Assembly (NCBI GenBank): GCA_964637445.1
Contig: CAZWWS010000004.1
Span: forward strand, 1 to 64,000
Source: M3 sp964637445
Lineage (GTDB): Bacteria > Bacteroidota > Bacteroidia > Bacteroidales > Muribaculaceae
Direction: 5' to 3'
Length of the DNA stretch: 64,000 nt
Made by a program: the position numbers and the translations under genes
Shown here: one piece after another, positions 17,520 through 26,896 of the stretch
How positions within the stretch are numbered: the first letter of the stretch is position 1
Layout of the letters: each line of letters opens with the position of its first letter
The notes under the pieces: model-generated
Database searches by the model: none
Seen by the model: the letters and a program-made list of their open reading frames with translations, nothing else
Told to the model about the DNA's origin: nothing

Positions 17520-18271
17520 CGCGGGAACGGATATCCGTGCGATGTAATGAAATCGTAGTAAAGTTGAGAGAAGTATTCGTTGTTGGCTTTGGTGTAGCGT
17601 ATGTCGGTAAATACTTGGGCTAATGTTTCTTTTCCATTCTCAGCTATAAATTTTTTGCTGTCATCTCTGGCCTCTTTTTCGGAATATATTTCCCGAATAT
17701 TGATATCGGTATATTCGTGGTACTTTTCGTGATGAAGAATGGCGCTTATGGGTAATCGGTCACTCGAAACAGCGTCTTCGTCGGGGACGCCAAGGGTAAG
17801 AGTTGTTATCGGAATTACCATTTGTGGCAGATTGAGCGCTTCTGCTATTTGGGGTGCATTGTAGGTTGTGGTTCCGAGATAGCAACACCCATAGCCGCGC
17901 ATTTCCGCAATTGTGCAGAATTGTTGGGCGAATAGAGTGGTATCAATTATTGCGGTAATAAATGATTGAAAATTGTTGTATCCGGGATTTGCGTTGTTGA
18001 TTTTGCACCATTGGACAAACCGATTGAAATCGGCACAAAATGTTAGTAAAATATTGCAGGATTTGACTGATGGCTGATTGAAATGAAATGGCGCAAGAAC
18101 GGCTTTTCCCTCCTCCGAACGCGTGGCGACGACCGAATATAGTTGCATATTGCCTGTTGTGGGAGCATGTGATGCTTCTGTGAGCATCTCATTTAGGATT
18201 TCGTCTGAAATTATCTCAGTTGAGTACTTACGTATGGTCTTTCTATTAAGAAAATAGTTTGAGTTGGTCAT
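17516..18271 (-). CDS. Nitroreductase-family FMN oxidoreductase
   Basis: The protein (251 residues from the chosen ATG) belongs to the FMN-dependent NAD(P)H nitroreductase family. Visible motifs are RKTIRKYS (FMN phosphate contact), ASHAPTTGNMQ and the GYGCCYLGTTTYNAPQIAEAL region. The C-terminal helical part resembles NfsA-like members. ATGs at 18307 and further upstream would lengthen the N-terminus by 12 or more residues. The ATG at 18271 places RKTIRKY at the usual distance, so it is preferred, with moderate certainty. The physiological substrate is unknown. The gene stands alone and runs divergently from nrdJ. Confidence 0.85.
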   Translation of the reverse strand: MTNSNYFLNRKTIRKYSTEIISDEILNEMLTEASHAPTTGNMQLYSVVATRSEEGKAVLAPFHFNQPSVKSCNILLTFCADFNRFVQWCKINNANPGYNNFQSFITAIIDTTLFAQQFCTIAEMRGYGCCYLGTTTYNAPQIAEALNLPQMVIPITTLTLGVPDEDAVSSDRLPISAILHHEKYHEYTDINIREIYSEKEARDDSKKFIAENGKETLAQVFTDIRYTKANNEYFSQLYYDFITSHGYPFPR

Positions 18272-18441
18272 TGTCTTGGAATTGAATGTTTCTTCAAAAG
18301 TAATCATAATATCTTGAATATCCAAATTTCGTTTTGGAAAACTTTCTTGTTGGCGCTTAAATGCTAAAATGTTAATAATCAGTCGAAAAGTGAAAAGTTT
18401 TGGGAAAGTTATTAACAATATGCGAAATTGTGGTTTGAATT

Positions 18442-18473
18442 TTTGGTAGCTAATGAAATTTTTGCAATATTTG
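18442..18473 (+). promoter_or_regulatory. Candidate nrdJ promoter
   Basis: TTTG (18442-18445), a 20-bp spacer and AATATTTG (18466-18473) fit the Bacteroidota pattern but for the first -7 base. The leader that follows contains a 10-bp inverted repeat. Confidence 0.5.
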
Positions 18474-18478
18474 CAACA

Positions 18479-18519
18479 TAATTCTAATAGGCTAACTTTT
18501 CAATCAAAAATTAGAATTA
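18479..18519 (+). repeat. Inverted repeat in the nrdJ leader
   Basis: TAATTCTAAT (18479-18488) and ATTAGAATTA (18510-18519) are perfect 10-base arms separated by 21 bases. The repeat sits between the candidate promoter and the GTG start of nrdJ, so it could be an operator or an mRNA hairpin. It is AT-rich and therefore weak as an RNA stem. Confidence 0.55.
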
Positions 18520-18546
18520 ACGTTTAAGAACTTTATTATTTTTATC

Positions 18547-21075
18547 GTGAAAACTGACACGTACACCTACGACGAGGCATACGGTGCCTCGTTGGAATAT
18601 TTTGGTGGCGATGAGCTTGCTGCACGTGTGTGGGTAAGTAAATACGCGCTAAAAGATTCGTTTGGAAATATTTTCGAGAAGACTCCAGATGAGATGCATC
18701 GTCGTATAGCATCGGAAATTGCTCGGATTGAGCGTAATTACTCTTCACCGATGAGTGAAGAGGCTATTTTTGATGTCCTCAAAAATTTTAAGTACATAGT
18801 TCCTCAAGGAAGTCCGATGTCCGGAATCGGAAACAATCATCAAGTCGGGTCGCTTAGCAATTGTTTTGTTATTGGTTTGGATGGCGCTCCCGATTCCTAC
18901 GGAGGTGTTATTAAAATTGATGAAGAACAGGTGCAATTGATGAAGCGCCGTGGTGGAGTAGGGCATGATTTGACTCACATCCGTCCGAAAGGGACTCCTG
19001 TGAAAAATTCCGCCCTTACATCAACCGGTTTGGTGCCTTTCATGGAGCGATATTCAAATTCTACTCGTGAGGTCGCACAAGATGGTCGTCGTGGAGCTTT
19101 AATGCTAAGTGTAAGTATAAAACATCCCGATTCAGAAGCATTCATAGATGCTAAAATGACAGAAGGAAAAGTGACCGGTGCGAATGTGTCTGTTCGTATA
19201 GACGATGCTTTTATGCAAGCTGCGATAGATCACACACCTTACATTCAGCAATATCCTACGATGGATGAGAATCCATTAATTAAAAAGGAAGTTGATGCTT
19301 CGGCTATTTGGGCAAAAATTGTACATAATGCTTGGAAATCTGCCGAACCGGGAGTCCTCTTTTGGGATACCATAACTCGTGAGTCGGTGCCTGATTGTTA
19401 TGCAGATTTAGGCTTCCGCACTATTTCAACCAACCCCTGCGGAGAAATTCCATTGTGCCCTTATGATAGCTGCCGTTTGCTCGCAATTAATTTGTATTCG
19501 TATGTAAAAAATCCATTTACGTCCGAAGCGCAGTTTGACTTTGATTTGTTCAAGCAGCATGTCGCTATAGCACAGCGTATCATGGATGATATTATCGACC
19601 TTGAGATGGAGAAGATCGATTTGATTCTTCAAAAGGTGGATTCCGATCCTGAAACCGACGAAGTGAAAGAGACAGAACGCAATTTGTGGCAAAAGATAAG
19701 AACCAAAACGCTGAAAGGACGCCGTACCGGCGTTGGTACGACGGCTGAAGGTGATATGCTTGCTGCTTTGGGCTTACGCTATGGAACAAAAGAGGCTACT
19801 GATTTTTCGGTTGAAGTGCATAAAACTCTTGCTGTTGCAGCTTATGGTTCTTCGGTAAATCTTGCGAAAGAGAGAGGCGCATTTGAAATATTTGATGCTG
19901 AAAGAGAAAAGAACAATCCGTATATAAATAGACTACGCGAAGCCGCTCCTGATTTATATCAAGAGATGCTGAAATATGGGCGTCGCAATATTGCTTGTTT
20001 GACTATTGCTCCTACCGGAACCACGAGTCTTATGACTCGCACCACCTCCGGTATTGAACCGGTGTTTATGCCGGTATACAAACGCCGTCGCAAGGTAAAT
20101 CCAAATGACACTGATGTTAGAGTGGATTTTGTTGATGAAAGTGGTGATGCTTTTGAAGAATATGTCGTATATCATCCAAAGTTTGTTGATTGGATGAAGA
20201 TTAATGGTATTGAAGTCAAGAATGATTATACCCAAGAGGAACTTGATGAGCTTGTGGCTCGCTCTCCTTATTATAAAGCGACATCCAATGATGTTGATTG
20301 GCTCGAAAAGGTAAAGATGCAAGGTCGAGTACAAAAATGGGTCGACCATTCAATATCTGTAACTATAAATCTCCCTTCGGATGTGACTGAGGAACTTGTC
20401 GGTCAACTTTATGTTGAAGCATGGCGCTCTGGGTGCAAAGGCTGTACTGTGTATCGTGATGGTTCGCGCGCCGGAGTACTTGTCGCTCTTGAAAAGAAAA
20501 AAGAAGAGCCCGAAGCTATAGCTCCGCATGTGGCAAAGCGCCCGATAGAGCTTGAAGCCGACGTAGTCCGTTTTCAAAATAATAAAGAAAAATGGATAGC
20601 ATTTGTCGGTTTGATTGATGGCCGTCCGTATGAGATCTTCACCGGTCTCGCCGATGATGATGATGGTATATTCTGTCCGAAGTCGGTCACTCATGGTAAG
20701 ATTATCAAAGCCATCGATGAGAAAGGAAATAAGCGTTACGACTTCCAATTTATCAATAAGCGAGGATATAAAACTACGATTGAAGGATTGTCAGACAAGT
20801 TTAATCCTGAATATTGGAATTATGCTAAATTAATTTCCGGTGTGCTACGATATGGCATGCCTATTGATCAAGTGTTGAAACTCGTAGGAGGTTTGGAACT
20901 TGATAGCCAATCAATCAATACTTGGAAAATGGGTGTCGAACGTGCTTTGAAAAAATATCTTCCCAATGGGACAAAAGCCAACGGGCAGCGATGCCCTAAT
21001 TGTGGGCAGGAGACCTTGATATATCAAGAAGGATGCTTGATATGTACCTCTTGTGGCACCTCAAAGTGTGGATAA
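18547..21075 (+). CDS. nrdJ: Adenosylcobalamin-dependent ribonucleotide reductase
   Basis: This class II reductase makes deoxyribonucleotides using vitamin B12 and needs no oxygen. The 842-residue product shows the GNNHQVGSLSNCFV region with an active-site Cys, the NPCGEIPL loop and APTGTTSLMTRTTSGIEPVF. Its Cys-rich C-terminus (CPNCG, CxxCG and a final Cys) passes electrons from thioredoxin or a similar donor. No ATP-cone is apparent at the N-terminus. The start is GTG at 18547. No cobalamin riboswitch was recognised in the leader. It is probably transcribed alone, with an inverted repeat downstream. Confidence 0.93.
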   Translation: MKTDTYTYDEAYGASLEYFGGDELAARVWVSKYALKDSFGNIFEKTPDEMHRRIASEIARIERNYSSPMSEEAIFDVLKNFKYIVPQGSPMSGIGNNHQVGSLSNCFVIGLDGAPDSYGGVIKIDEEQVQLMKRRGGVGHDLTHIRPKGTPVKNSALTSTGLVPFMERYSNSTREVAQDGRRGALMLSVSIKHPDSEAFIDAKMTEGKVTGANVSVRIDDAFMQAAIDHTPYIQQYPTMDENPLIKKEVDASAIWAKIVHNAWKSAEPGVLFWDTITRESVPDCYADLGFRTISTNPCGEIPLCPYDSCRLLAINLYSYVKNPFTSEAQFDFDLFKQHVAIAQRIMDDIIDLEMEKIDLILQKVDSDPETDEVKETERNLWQKIRTKTLKGRRTGVGTTAEGDMLAALGLRYGTKEATDFSVEVHKTLAVAAYGSSVNLAKERGAFEIFDAEREKNNPYINRLREAAPDLYQEMLKYGRRNIACLTIAPTGTTSLMTRTTSGIEPVFMPVYKRRRKVNPNDTDVRVDFVDESGDAFEEYVVYHPKFVDWMKINGIEVKNDYTQEELDELVARSPYYKATSNDVDWLEKVKMQGRVQKWVDHSISVTINLPSDVTEELVGQLYVEAWRSGCKGCTVYRDGSRAGVLVALEKKKEEPEAIAPHVAKRPIELEADVVRFQNNKEKWIAFVGLIDGRPYEIFTGLADDDDGIFCPKSVTHGKIIKAIDEKGNKRYDFQFINKRGYKTTIEGLSDKFNPEYWNYAKLISGVLRYGMPIDQVLKLVGGLELDSQSINTWKMGVERALKKYLPNGTKANGQRCPNCGQETLIYQEGCLICTSCGTSKCG

Positions 21076-21101
21076 TTGCATATAAAAGCTATAAATCGTG
21101 A

Positions 21102-21149
21102 AATAAACGGTCGATTCTGAAATTTTTCTCATCGAATTGACCGTTTATT
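21102..21149. repeat. Long inverted repeat between nrdJ and malQ
   Basis: The arms 21102-21117 (AATAAACGGTCGATTC) and 21134-21149 match over 16 bases with one G-T pairing, around a 16-base loop. No T-run follows on either strand, so it is either an unusual nrdJ terminator or a control site for malQ, which starts 59 bp downstream. Confidence 0.6.
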
Positions 21150-21207
21150 GCTAAATTATTTGTACTTTTAGCTTAAAATTTCAAACCCATTATATTTAAC
21201 CTCCATT

Positions 21208-23889
21208 ATGAAGTTATCATTTAATATTGATTATCGTACAAATTGGGGCGAATCGGTATATATCTTCGGAGCAATTCCTGAATTGGGCGGAGGAGATGAA
21301 TCCAAGGCTCTTAAGCTCGAACTTGATGGAACCGAGTCGTGGTCGATCACGATAGAAGTTGACGACAAAACACCCGATTTTGCTTATGGCTACATCGTTA
21401 AGCACGAAAATGGCTACACAAAGCATGAGTGGGGTAAACCTCATTCTTTTGTGCGTGCGCGTAGCACAGCTAAAACCTATGAGATTTATGACCGATGGCA
21501 AGATCAACCGCTCGATAAGCCCTATTACTCTTCGGCTTTCACCGATTGTATTCTCTATCGTGCATCTCGCGACAAATTGCTTACACCCAAAAGTGGTATC
21601 GTAAATATTCGAGTATCGGCTCCAATGGTGCAACCTGATGAGGTTGTGGCTATTTGTGGCGATAATGATTTGCTTGGCAATTGGGATGCATCGAAGGCTG
21701 TTGTTATGAACGATGCAAACTTTCCTGAATGGAGCGTAAATCTTGAAACAAAGGCATTGCAAATCCCATTCTATTACAAGTTTGTGATTCTGAAGCGAGA
21801 CACACTTGATGTTGTAGCATGGGAAGGTGGGGATAACAGATATTTCGATATTATTCCGTCGCAGAAAAGTGCCATTGTCGTTGTTTCCGGAATGCGGTTT
21901 ATCAACCCATTGACTCCTTGGAAAGGTGCCGGTGTTGCTATTCCGGTGTTTTCAGTGCGCAGCAATGACGACTTCGGTGTTGGTGATTTCTATGACCTTT
22001 TCAAAATGGTCGATTGGGCTTCGAAGACCGGTCAAAAGGCATTGCAGATTTTGCCTATCAATGACACAACAATGACTCATACATGGACTGATTCATATCC
22101 ATATAATGCAAATTCTACATTTGCTCTCCATCCGATGTATCTGCGTCTTCAGGCTCTCGGCACTCTCGCAGACCCGGAGCGTCAGGCTTATTATGACAAT
22201 CTCGGCAAAGAGCTTAACGCACTCAAAGAAATTGACTACGAGCGTGTAAATCAAGGTAAGATTGCATTTACTCGTGAGATCTTTGCTCAGCAAGGGGCTG
22301 AAACAATCAATAGCGATGACTTTAAGTCGTTTGTTGCTAAAAATGCCGAATGGCTTACTCCTTATGCTGCTTTCTGTGTGCTCCGCGATATGAACTCTAC
22401 TCCCGATTTCTCTAATTGGGGTGAATATGCTGTTTATGACGAAAAAGCCGTAACGAAGTTTGTCAAAGCGCACCAAGATGAAATAAACTTTGTATATTAC
22501 CAACAATACCATCTTGATAAACAACTTCGAGAAGTTCGCAATTATGCACATGAACATGGTGTATTAATAAAAGGTGATATACCTATTGGCATTTCTCGTA
22601 CAAGTGTCGACGCTTGGATCTCTCCACGTTTGTTTAATATGGATTGCCAAGCCGGTGCACCACCCGACGATTTCTCTGTGTTAGGACAGAATTGGGGCTT
22701 CCCGACTTATAATTGGGAGGAAATGAATAAAGACGGCTTTGCTTGGTGGAAAGCTCGTTTCAGCAAGATGGCTGAATATTTTGACGCATATCGTATTGAC
22801 CACGTTCTCGGATTCTTCCGTATTTGGCAAATACCGATGGATGCTGTGCATGGCTTGTTGGGTACGTTCAATCCTGCGCTCCCATTCTCTGCCGACGAGT
22901 TGAAATACAACTACGATTTCTGGATTGATGTCGACTTGCAGACCACTCCATATATCATGGATTATTTCCTCGGAGATTTCTTTGGCGAATACACTGATGA
23001 AGCTCGCTCTCGATTCCTTGAGCCGGTTGGTTACGGCAGATATAAATTGTTGCCTGAATATCGCACTCAGCGTCAAGTTGTTGAATATTTTGCAACGCAA
23101 GAAAAAAATGACAAGAACGACAAGTTGTGCAATGCATTACTTGGCTTGATAGATGATGTACTATTCGTGGAAGACCCCTACGAAAAAGGCAAGTATCATC
23201 CGCGTATCTCAGCACATTTTACCTATATATATCGTTCGTTGACCGATTATGAGAAATGGTGTTACAATCGCCTATACAACGACTTCTACTACCATCGTCA
23301 CAATGATTTCTGGTATGGAAAAGCAATGTGGAAGTTACCTCCGTTAATTGATGCAACAGATATGCTTGTGTGTGCAGAAGACCTGGGTATGATTCCCGAC
23401 TGCGTTCCGGCTGTAATTTCACAATTGCAGATTCTTTCGCTTGAAATTCAGCGTATGCCTAAGGATCCCAAGGCTGAATTTGGTAACACATGGAGCTATC
23501 CGTATCTATCGGTTTGCACTACTTCTACTCACGATATGGGTGGCATACGTCAATGGTGGGAAGAAGATCACGACAAATCTCAGCATTTCTACAACAATAT
23601 GCTCCAAGAGGGTGGTGGTGCACCATTCTTTGCTGAGCCTTGGATTTGCGACAAGATTGTAGATTTGCATCTCAAATCGCCATCGATGCTCGTGATCTTA
23701 CCTCTTCAAGATTGGCTATCTATCAATGGACGAATTCGTAGAGAAAATCCGCAAGAAGAACAGATTAACGTGCCTGCTAACTCTCGTCACTACTGGCGTT
23801 ATCGCATGCACCTCACAATCGAAGATCTCCTTGCCAACGACGACTACAACGAATATCTCCGCAACAAAATCACCAATAGCGGTCGCTAA
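21208..23889 (+). CDS. malQ: 4-alpha-glucanotransferase with two N-terminal CBM20 domains
   Basis: This GH77 amylomaltase transfers glucan chains between malto-oligosaccharides in maltose and glycogen metabolism. The 893-residue product has two starch-binding CBM20-like domains (about 1-110 and 120-240; e.g. LLGNWDASKAVVMND), then the GH77 barrel from about 255. The catalytic nucleophile Asp lies in YRIDHVLGFFRIW and the acid/base Glu in CAEDLGMIPD. This fused arrangement is normal for Bacteroidales and lacks a signal peptide, so it acts in the cytoplasm. A strong terminator follows. Codon use here is somewhat richer in G+C than in nearby genes, consistent with good expression. Confidence 0.93.
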   Translation: MKLSFNIDYRTNWGESVYIFGAIPELGGGDESKALKLELDGTESWSITIEVDDKTPDFAYGYIVKHENGYTKHEWGKPHSFVRARSTAKTYEIYDRWQDQPLDKPYYSSAFTDCILYRASRDKLLTPKSGIVNIRVSAPMVQPDEVVAICGDNDLLGNWDASKAVVMNDANFPEWSVNLETKALQIPFYYKFVILKRDTLDVVAWEGGDNRYFDIIPSQKSAIVVVSGMRFINPLTPWKGAGVAIPVFSVRSNDDFGVGDFYDLFKMVDWASKTGQKALQILPINDTTMTHTWTDSYPYNANSTFALHPMYLRLQALGTLADPERQAYYDNLGKELNALKEIDYERVNQGKIAFTREIFAQQGAETINSDDFKSFVAKNAEWLTPYAAFCVLRDMNSTPDFSNWGEYAVYDEKAVTKFVKAHQDEINFVYYQQYHLDKQLREVRNYAHEHGVLIKGDIPIGISRTSVDAWISPRLFNMDCQAGAPPDDFSVLGQNWGFPTYNWEEMNKDGFAWWKARFSKMAEYFDAYRIDHVLGFFRIWQIPMDAVHGLLGTFNPALPFSADELKYNYDFWIDVDLQTTPYIMDYFLGDFFGEYTDEARSRFLEPVGYGRYKLLPEYRTQRQVVEYFATQEKNDKNDKLCNALLGLIDDVLFVEDPYEKGKYHPRISAHFTYIYRSLTDYEKWCYNRLYNDFYYHRHNDFWYGKAMWKLPPLIDATDMLVCAEDLGMIPDCVPAVISQLQILSLEIQRMPKDPKAEFGNTWSYPYLSVCTTSTHDMGGIRQWWEEDHDKSQHFYNNMLQEGGGAPFFAEPWICDKIVDLHLKSPSMLVILPLQDWLSINGRIRRENPQEEQINVPANSRHYWRYRMHLTIEDLLANDDYNEYLRNKITNSGR

Positions 23890-23910
23890 AAATCGCAATC
23901 GTTAGATCCT

Positions 23911-23951
23911 AAAAAGAGGCTGTCAAACAAAGTTTTAGACAGTCTCTTTTT
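23911..23951. terminator. Bidirectional terminator after malQ
   Basis: Arms 23911-23924 and 23938-23951 pair over 14 bases (AAAAAGAGGCTGTC with one G-T) around a 13-base loop, ending in a T-run on the plus strand. Confidence 0.85.
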
Positions 23952-24004
23952 GCTTCAAACGTGAATTTCTCGTTCATGGTATAGTAACATTTAATAATGG
24001 TAAT

Positions 24005-24036
24005 AAAAAAGCCCGAGTTTTTGCTCGGACTTTTTT
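24005..24036. terminator. Terminator after rpmE
   Basis: Arms 24005-24017 (AAAAAAGCCCGAG) and 24024-24036 pair with one mismatch around a 6-base loop. T-runs lie on both strands; it is 21 bp beyond the rpmE stop. Confidence 0.8.
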
Positions 24037-24056
24037 ATATCTTGAAATAGATGAAA

Positions 24057-24283
24057 TTATTTCTTCTTGCGATTGCCATAACGGCTCATGAACTTGTCTA
24101 CGCGACCGGCTGTATCGACGAGCTTTTGCTTTCCGGTGANNNNNNNNNNAATGGATATTCTTTACCATCAACAGTGATAGTTTCTTTAGCTGCTACAGTC
24201 GAACGAGTGATAAAGATTTCGTCGTTTGACATATCTTTGAATACGACTTCGCGATAATTAGAAGGATGGATGTCTTTTTTCAT
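24057..24283 (-). CDS. rpmE: 50S ribosomal protein L31 type B, interrupted by an assembly gap
   Basis: The N-terminal part MKKDIHPSNYREVVFKDMS through GKEYP and the C-terminal part TGKQKLVDTAGRVDKFMSRYG...KKK are both clear L31 type B sequence. This form lacks the zinc-binding Cys of type A. Ten Ns (24140-24149) lie between them and put the two parts in different frames. Comparison with the family, from memory, suggests about 38 bases are really missing, which would restore the frame and give about 84 residues. It is thus an intact gene with an assembly defect rather than a pseudogene. A strong promoter lies at 24351-24381. Confidence 0.92.
24140..24149. other. Run of ten Ns (assembly gap)
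   Basis: Ten unknown bases fall in the middle of rpmE. The coding frame does not continue across ten bases, so the run is a placeholder rather than a measured length. Confidence 0.95.
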
Positions 24284-24350
24284 CTTATTTTATTTTTTTA
24301 TTGTTCTTACTTTTGTTGCGCTGGTAGGGCGCGTATGGAGTAATGGCTTG

Positions 24351-24381
24351 CAAAAGTACTCATTTTTTTTGATATGGCAAA
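24351..24381 (-). promoter_or_regulatory. Promoter of rpmE
   Basis: On the minus strand TTTG (24378-24381), a 19-bp spacer and TACTTTTG (24351-24358) match the Bacteroidota promoter pattern. The leader contains a short GCGC...GCGC hairpin that could serve ribosomal-protein autoregulation. Confidence 0.7.
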
Positions 24382-24444
24382 ACAAACAATCTCGTTATTT
24401 CGCTTTTTGTTCTGGAAAAATGTAATTTTGAGCCAAATAGGGGA

Positions 24445-25200
24445 TTATTCTACTGCGAAATCGGCCGCAAGACGTTGCCGCACTACTTCATACATCATAA
24501 TTCCTGCTGCGACAGATACATTGAGAGAACTGATATTGCCAAACATAGGTATTGATACCAACGAATCGCATTGACGTAAAGATTCCGGAGATACACCGGT
24601 ATCTTCAGCCCCCATTACTATTGCGATAGGTCCGGTATAATCTGCTTGAGTATAGCTTATGTTGGCTTTCTCTGATGCGGCAATAATTGTATAGCCGGTA
24701 TCTTTTAGAAAGCGGAGAGCCGAGTGGATATTCTTCTCTCGGCAAACCGGAATATGATGTAATGCTCCTGCCGATGTTTTTATAGCATCGCCACCTACCG
24801 AAACGCTCTCTCTTTCGGGTATTACGATTGCATTGGCTCCTACACATTCGCAGGTTCGAGCTATAGCTCCAAAGTTGCGCACATCGGTTATACCATCAAG
24901 CACTACAATGAATGGCATTATTCCGTCCTCGTATAGTTGTGGTACAAGATTTTCCAAGCGGTGATATGTTACAGCCGAAAGTATGGCTACAACTCCTTGA
25001 TGGTTCTTTCTTGTTATTTTGTTGATGCGCTCAATCGGAACTCGTTGTGTTACGATTCCATATTGACGTAATAAATCTAAAAGTTCGTTGGCAAGTTTGC
25101 CTTGAAGGTCTTTCTTGATATAAACCTTATCAATGTCTTTTCCGGCTTCAATAGCCTCGATTACGGCACGAATGCCGAAGATATATTCGTTGCGCTCCAT
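24445..25200 (-). CDS. rlmB: 23S rRNA 2'-O-ribose methyltransferase RlmB (TrmH/SpoU family)
   Basis: The 251-residue protein has an N-terminal substrate-binding domain (about 1-75, YIFGIRAVIEAIEAG) and a SPOUT knot domain. The latter has motif 1 (ITDVRNFGAIARTCE), motif 2 (IAIVMGAEDTGVS) and motif 3 (IPMFGNISSLNVSVAAGIMM). RlmB methylates the ribose of G2251 in the peptidyl-transferase region in E. coli; the same target here is assumed. It is the last gene of the dnaN series, 6 bp after recN. A second TrmH-type gene lies at 54660. Confidence 0.88.
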   Translation of the reverse strand: MERNEYIFGIRAVIEAIEAGKDIDKVYIKKDLQGKLANELLDLLRQYGIVTQRVPIERINKITRKNHQGVVAILSAVTYHRLENLVPQLYEDGIMPFIVVLDGITDVRNFGAIARTCECVGANAIVIPERESVSVGGDAIKTSAGALHHIPVCREKNIHSALRFLKDTGYTIIAASEKANISYTQADYTGPIAIVMGAEDTGVSPESLRQCDSLVSIPMFGNISSLNVSVAAGIMMYEVVRQRLAADFAVE

Positions 25201-25206
25201 TTGCGG

Positions 25207-26889
25207 TTAGTTATTAAGAGAATTTGAGTTGTTTGTAAGTAGAGATATGGCATTGGCTCGTGCTGCTTCATCTATATTTGAACCGCTGAGCATCAATGCT
25301 AATTCATCAATGCGTTGTTCGTGCGACAACTCTGTGATGTGGGTATGTGTCGCTATCTCGTCATCTTGCTTGAATACTTTGAAATGAGAAGAACCCTTGG
25401 CTGCTACTTGTGGCAAGTGTGTTATGGCGATGACTTGTATGTTTTGAGCAATTGATTGCATCATTTCTCCCATGCGATTGGCCACATCGCCCGATACTCC
25501 GGTATCGATTTCATCAAAAATGATAGATGGTAACTGCATTTTTGATGCTATAATAGTCTTTATCGACAACATTAATCGCGAAATTTCTCCTCCGGAAGCG
25601 GTATTTCCCACGGGGAGTAATGGTTGATTTTTGTTGAATGCAAATAGAAAATCAACCTTGTCGATACCGGTTTCGGTCAAATCTGAAGTGCGGGAAATCG
25701 CAATCTCACAGCATAGATTTTTCATGCCCAATGGGTATGCTCGCTCTTTTAATTCAGATGCAAACAAAGCTGCTTCTTTTGTGCGCCGAGCAGAAATAGT
25801 GCGAGCTGTTGCTAATGCTATAGCTCTTGCATTTTTAGCTTCAGTCTCTAATTCGGCGATGGTGTCAGCACCATTGTCGAGCATCGATAGCTTATGTCTG
25901 AGAGAATCTCTTATCGCAATTAATTTATCCACGCGATCTACCTTATGTTTGCGTTGGAGAGCATAGAGCTTATTTAATCGTTCTTCTATTCGCTCAAGAT
26001 CTGTTGGGTCGGTCGATAGATTACGATTATATTCTGAAAGTGTATCAGCTATATCTTGGATTTCGATGCGAGATGCTTCAAGTCGTTCGGATAAACTTTC
26101 TGCATCTTCGATTGCTTCAGACAAGTTGTTTATGCTATCGGTAGCCTCGGATAATAAATCGATAATGTTGGTATTGCCATCTTGTAGGGCATTCAGAGCC
26201 GTACACATATTTTCTTTTACATCGCTCATGTTTGCAAGCAACGAGCGTTCTTGTTCTAAATCCTCTTGTTCGCCTTCCTCTAAGGCAGCATCATTCAATT
26301 GCTCCAATTGAAAACGTAGGAAGTCCTCATCATCACGACTTTGTTCGATGGCATGTCGAGTTTCGTGATAATTTTTCAACGCTTTTCGGTAGGAGGCGTA
26401 TTGGATGGCGTATTGCTGAAGAATATCTTCATTATTGGCCAATGAATCGATTATTTGCAATTGATATTCAGCCGAGGCTAATAATAAATTCTGATGTTGA
26501 GAATGGATGTCGACTAAATTAACTGCAATATTTTGAAGTTGACTCAATGAAACAGGGGAGTCGTTGACAAATGCTCTTGATCGTCCGGTAGGGGCAATTT
26601 CTCGTCGAAGTATGCAGTGGCAATCATCCCATTCGATATCATTGGCGATGCAATATTGTTTTAATTGAGGATAGTATGTAACTGAGAAAGAGGCCTCAAT
26701 GATTGATTTTTTGTCGGGATTACGCACTGCTTTTGAGTCCGCTCTCCCTCCAAGTAAAAGCGAAAGGGCTCCAAGCATGATCGATTTTCCGGCACCGGTC
26801 TCGCCTGTTATGATATTAAATCCTTTATGAAATTCAATATCAACAGTATCAATAAGTGCGTAATTAGAAATATGTAGACTTTCAATCAT
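25207..26889 (-). CDS. recN: DNA repair protein RecN
   Basis: RecN is an SMC-like ATPase that acts at double-strand breaks in recombinational repair. The 560-residue product has Walker A GETGAGKS near the N-terminus and two coiled-coil arms (about 155-360). The ABC-type signature ASGGEISRLMLSIK and Walker B IIFDEIDTGVSG follow. Length is standard. It lies 7 bp downstream of the DUF4835 gene, in the dnaN-exonuclease-coaBC-DUF4835-recN-rlmB series that is conserved in Bacteroidota as I recall. Confidence 0.95.
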   Translation of the reverse strand: MIESLHISNYALIDTVDIEFHKGFNIITGETGAGKSIMLGALSLLLGGRADSKAVRNPDKKSIIEASFSVTYYPQLKQYCIANDIEWDDCHCILRREIAPTGRSRAFVNDSPVSLSQLQNIAVNLVDIHSQHQNLLLASAEYQLQIIDSLANNEDILQQYAIQYASYRKALKNYHETRHAIEQSRDDEDFLRFQLEQLNDAALEEGEQEDLEQERSLLANMSDVKENMCTALNALQDGNTNIIDLLSEATDSINNLSEAIEDAESLSERLEASRIEIQDIADTLSEYNRNLSTDPTDLERIEERLNKLYALQRKHKVDRVDKLIAIRDSLRHKLSMLDNGADTIAELETEAKNARAIALATARTISARRTKEAALFASELKERAYPLGMKNLCCEIAISRTSDLTETGIDKVDFLFAFNKNQPLLPVGNTASGGEISRLMLSIKTIIASKMQLPSIIFDEIDTGVSGDVANRMGEMMQSIAQNIQVIAITHLPQVAAKGSSHFKVFKQDDEIATHTHITELSHEQRIDELALMLSGSNIDEAARANAISLLTNNSNSLNN

Positions 26890-26896
26890 TGTTGTG

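Noticed and set aside
18420..18546. Cobalamin riboswitch before nrdJ
   Set aside because: The leader is only about 75 bases and lacks the conserved B12-box; only a simple inverted repeat is seen.
24284..24444. Small gene between rpmE and rlmB
   Set aside because: The segment holds the rpmE promoter and leader; reading frames there are shadows or too short to support.
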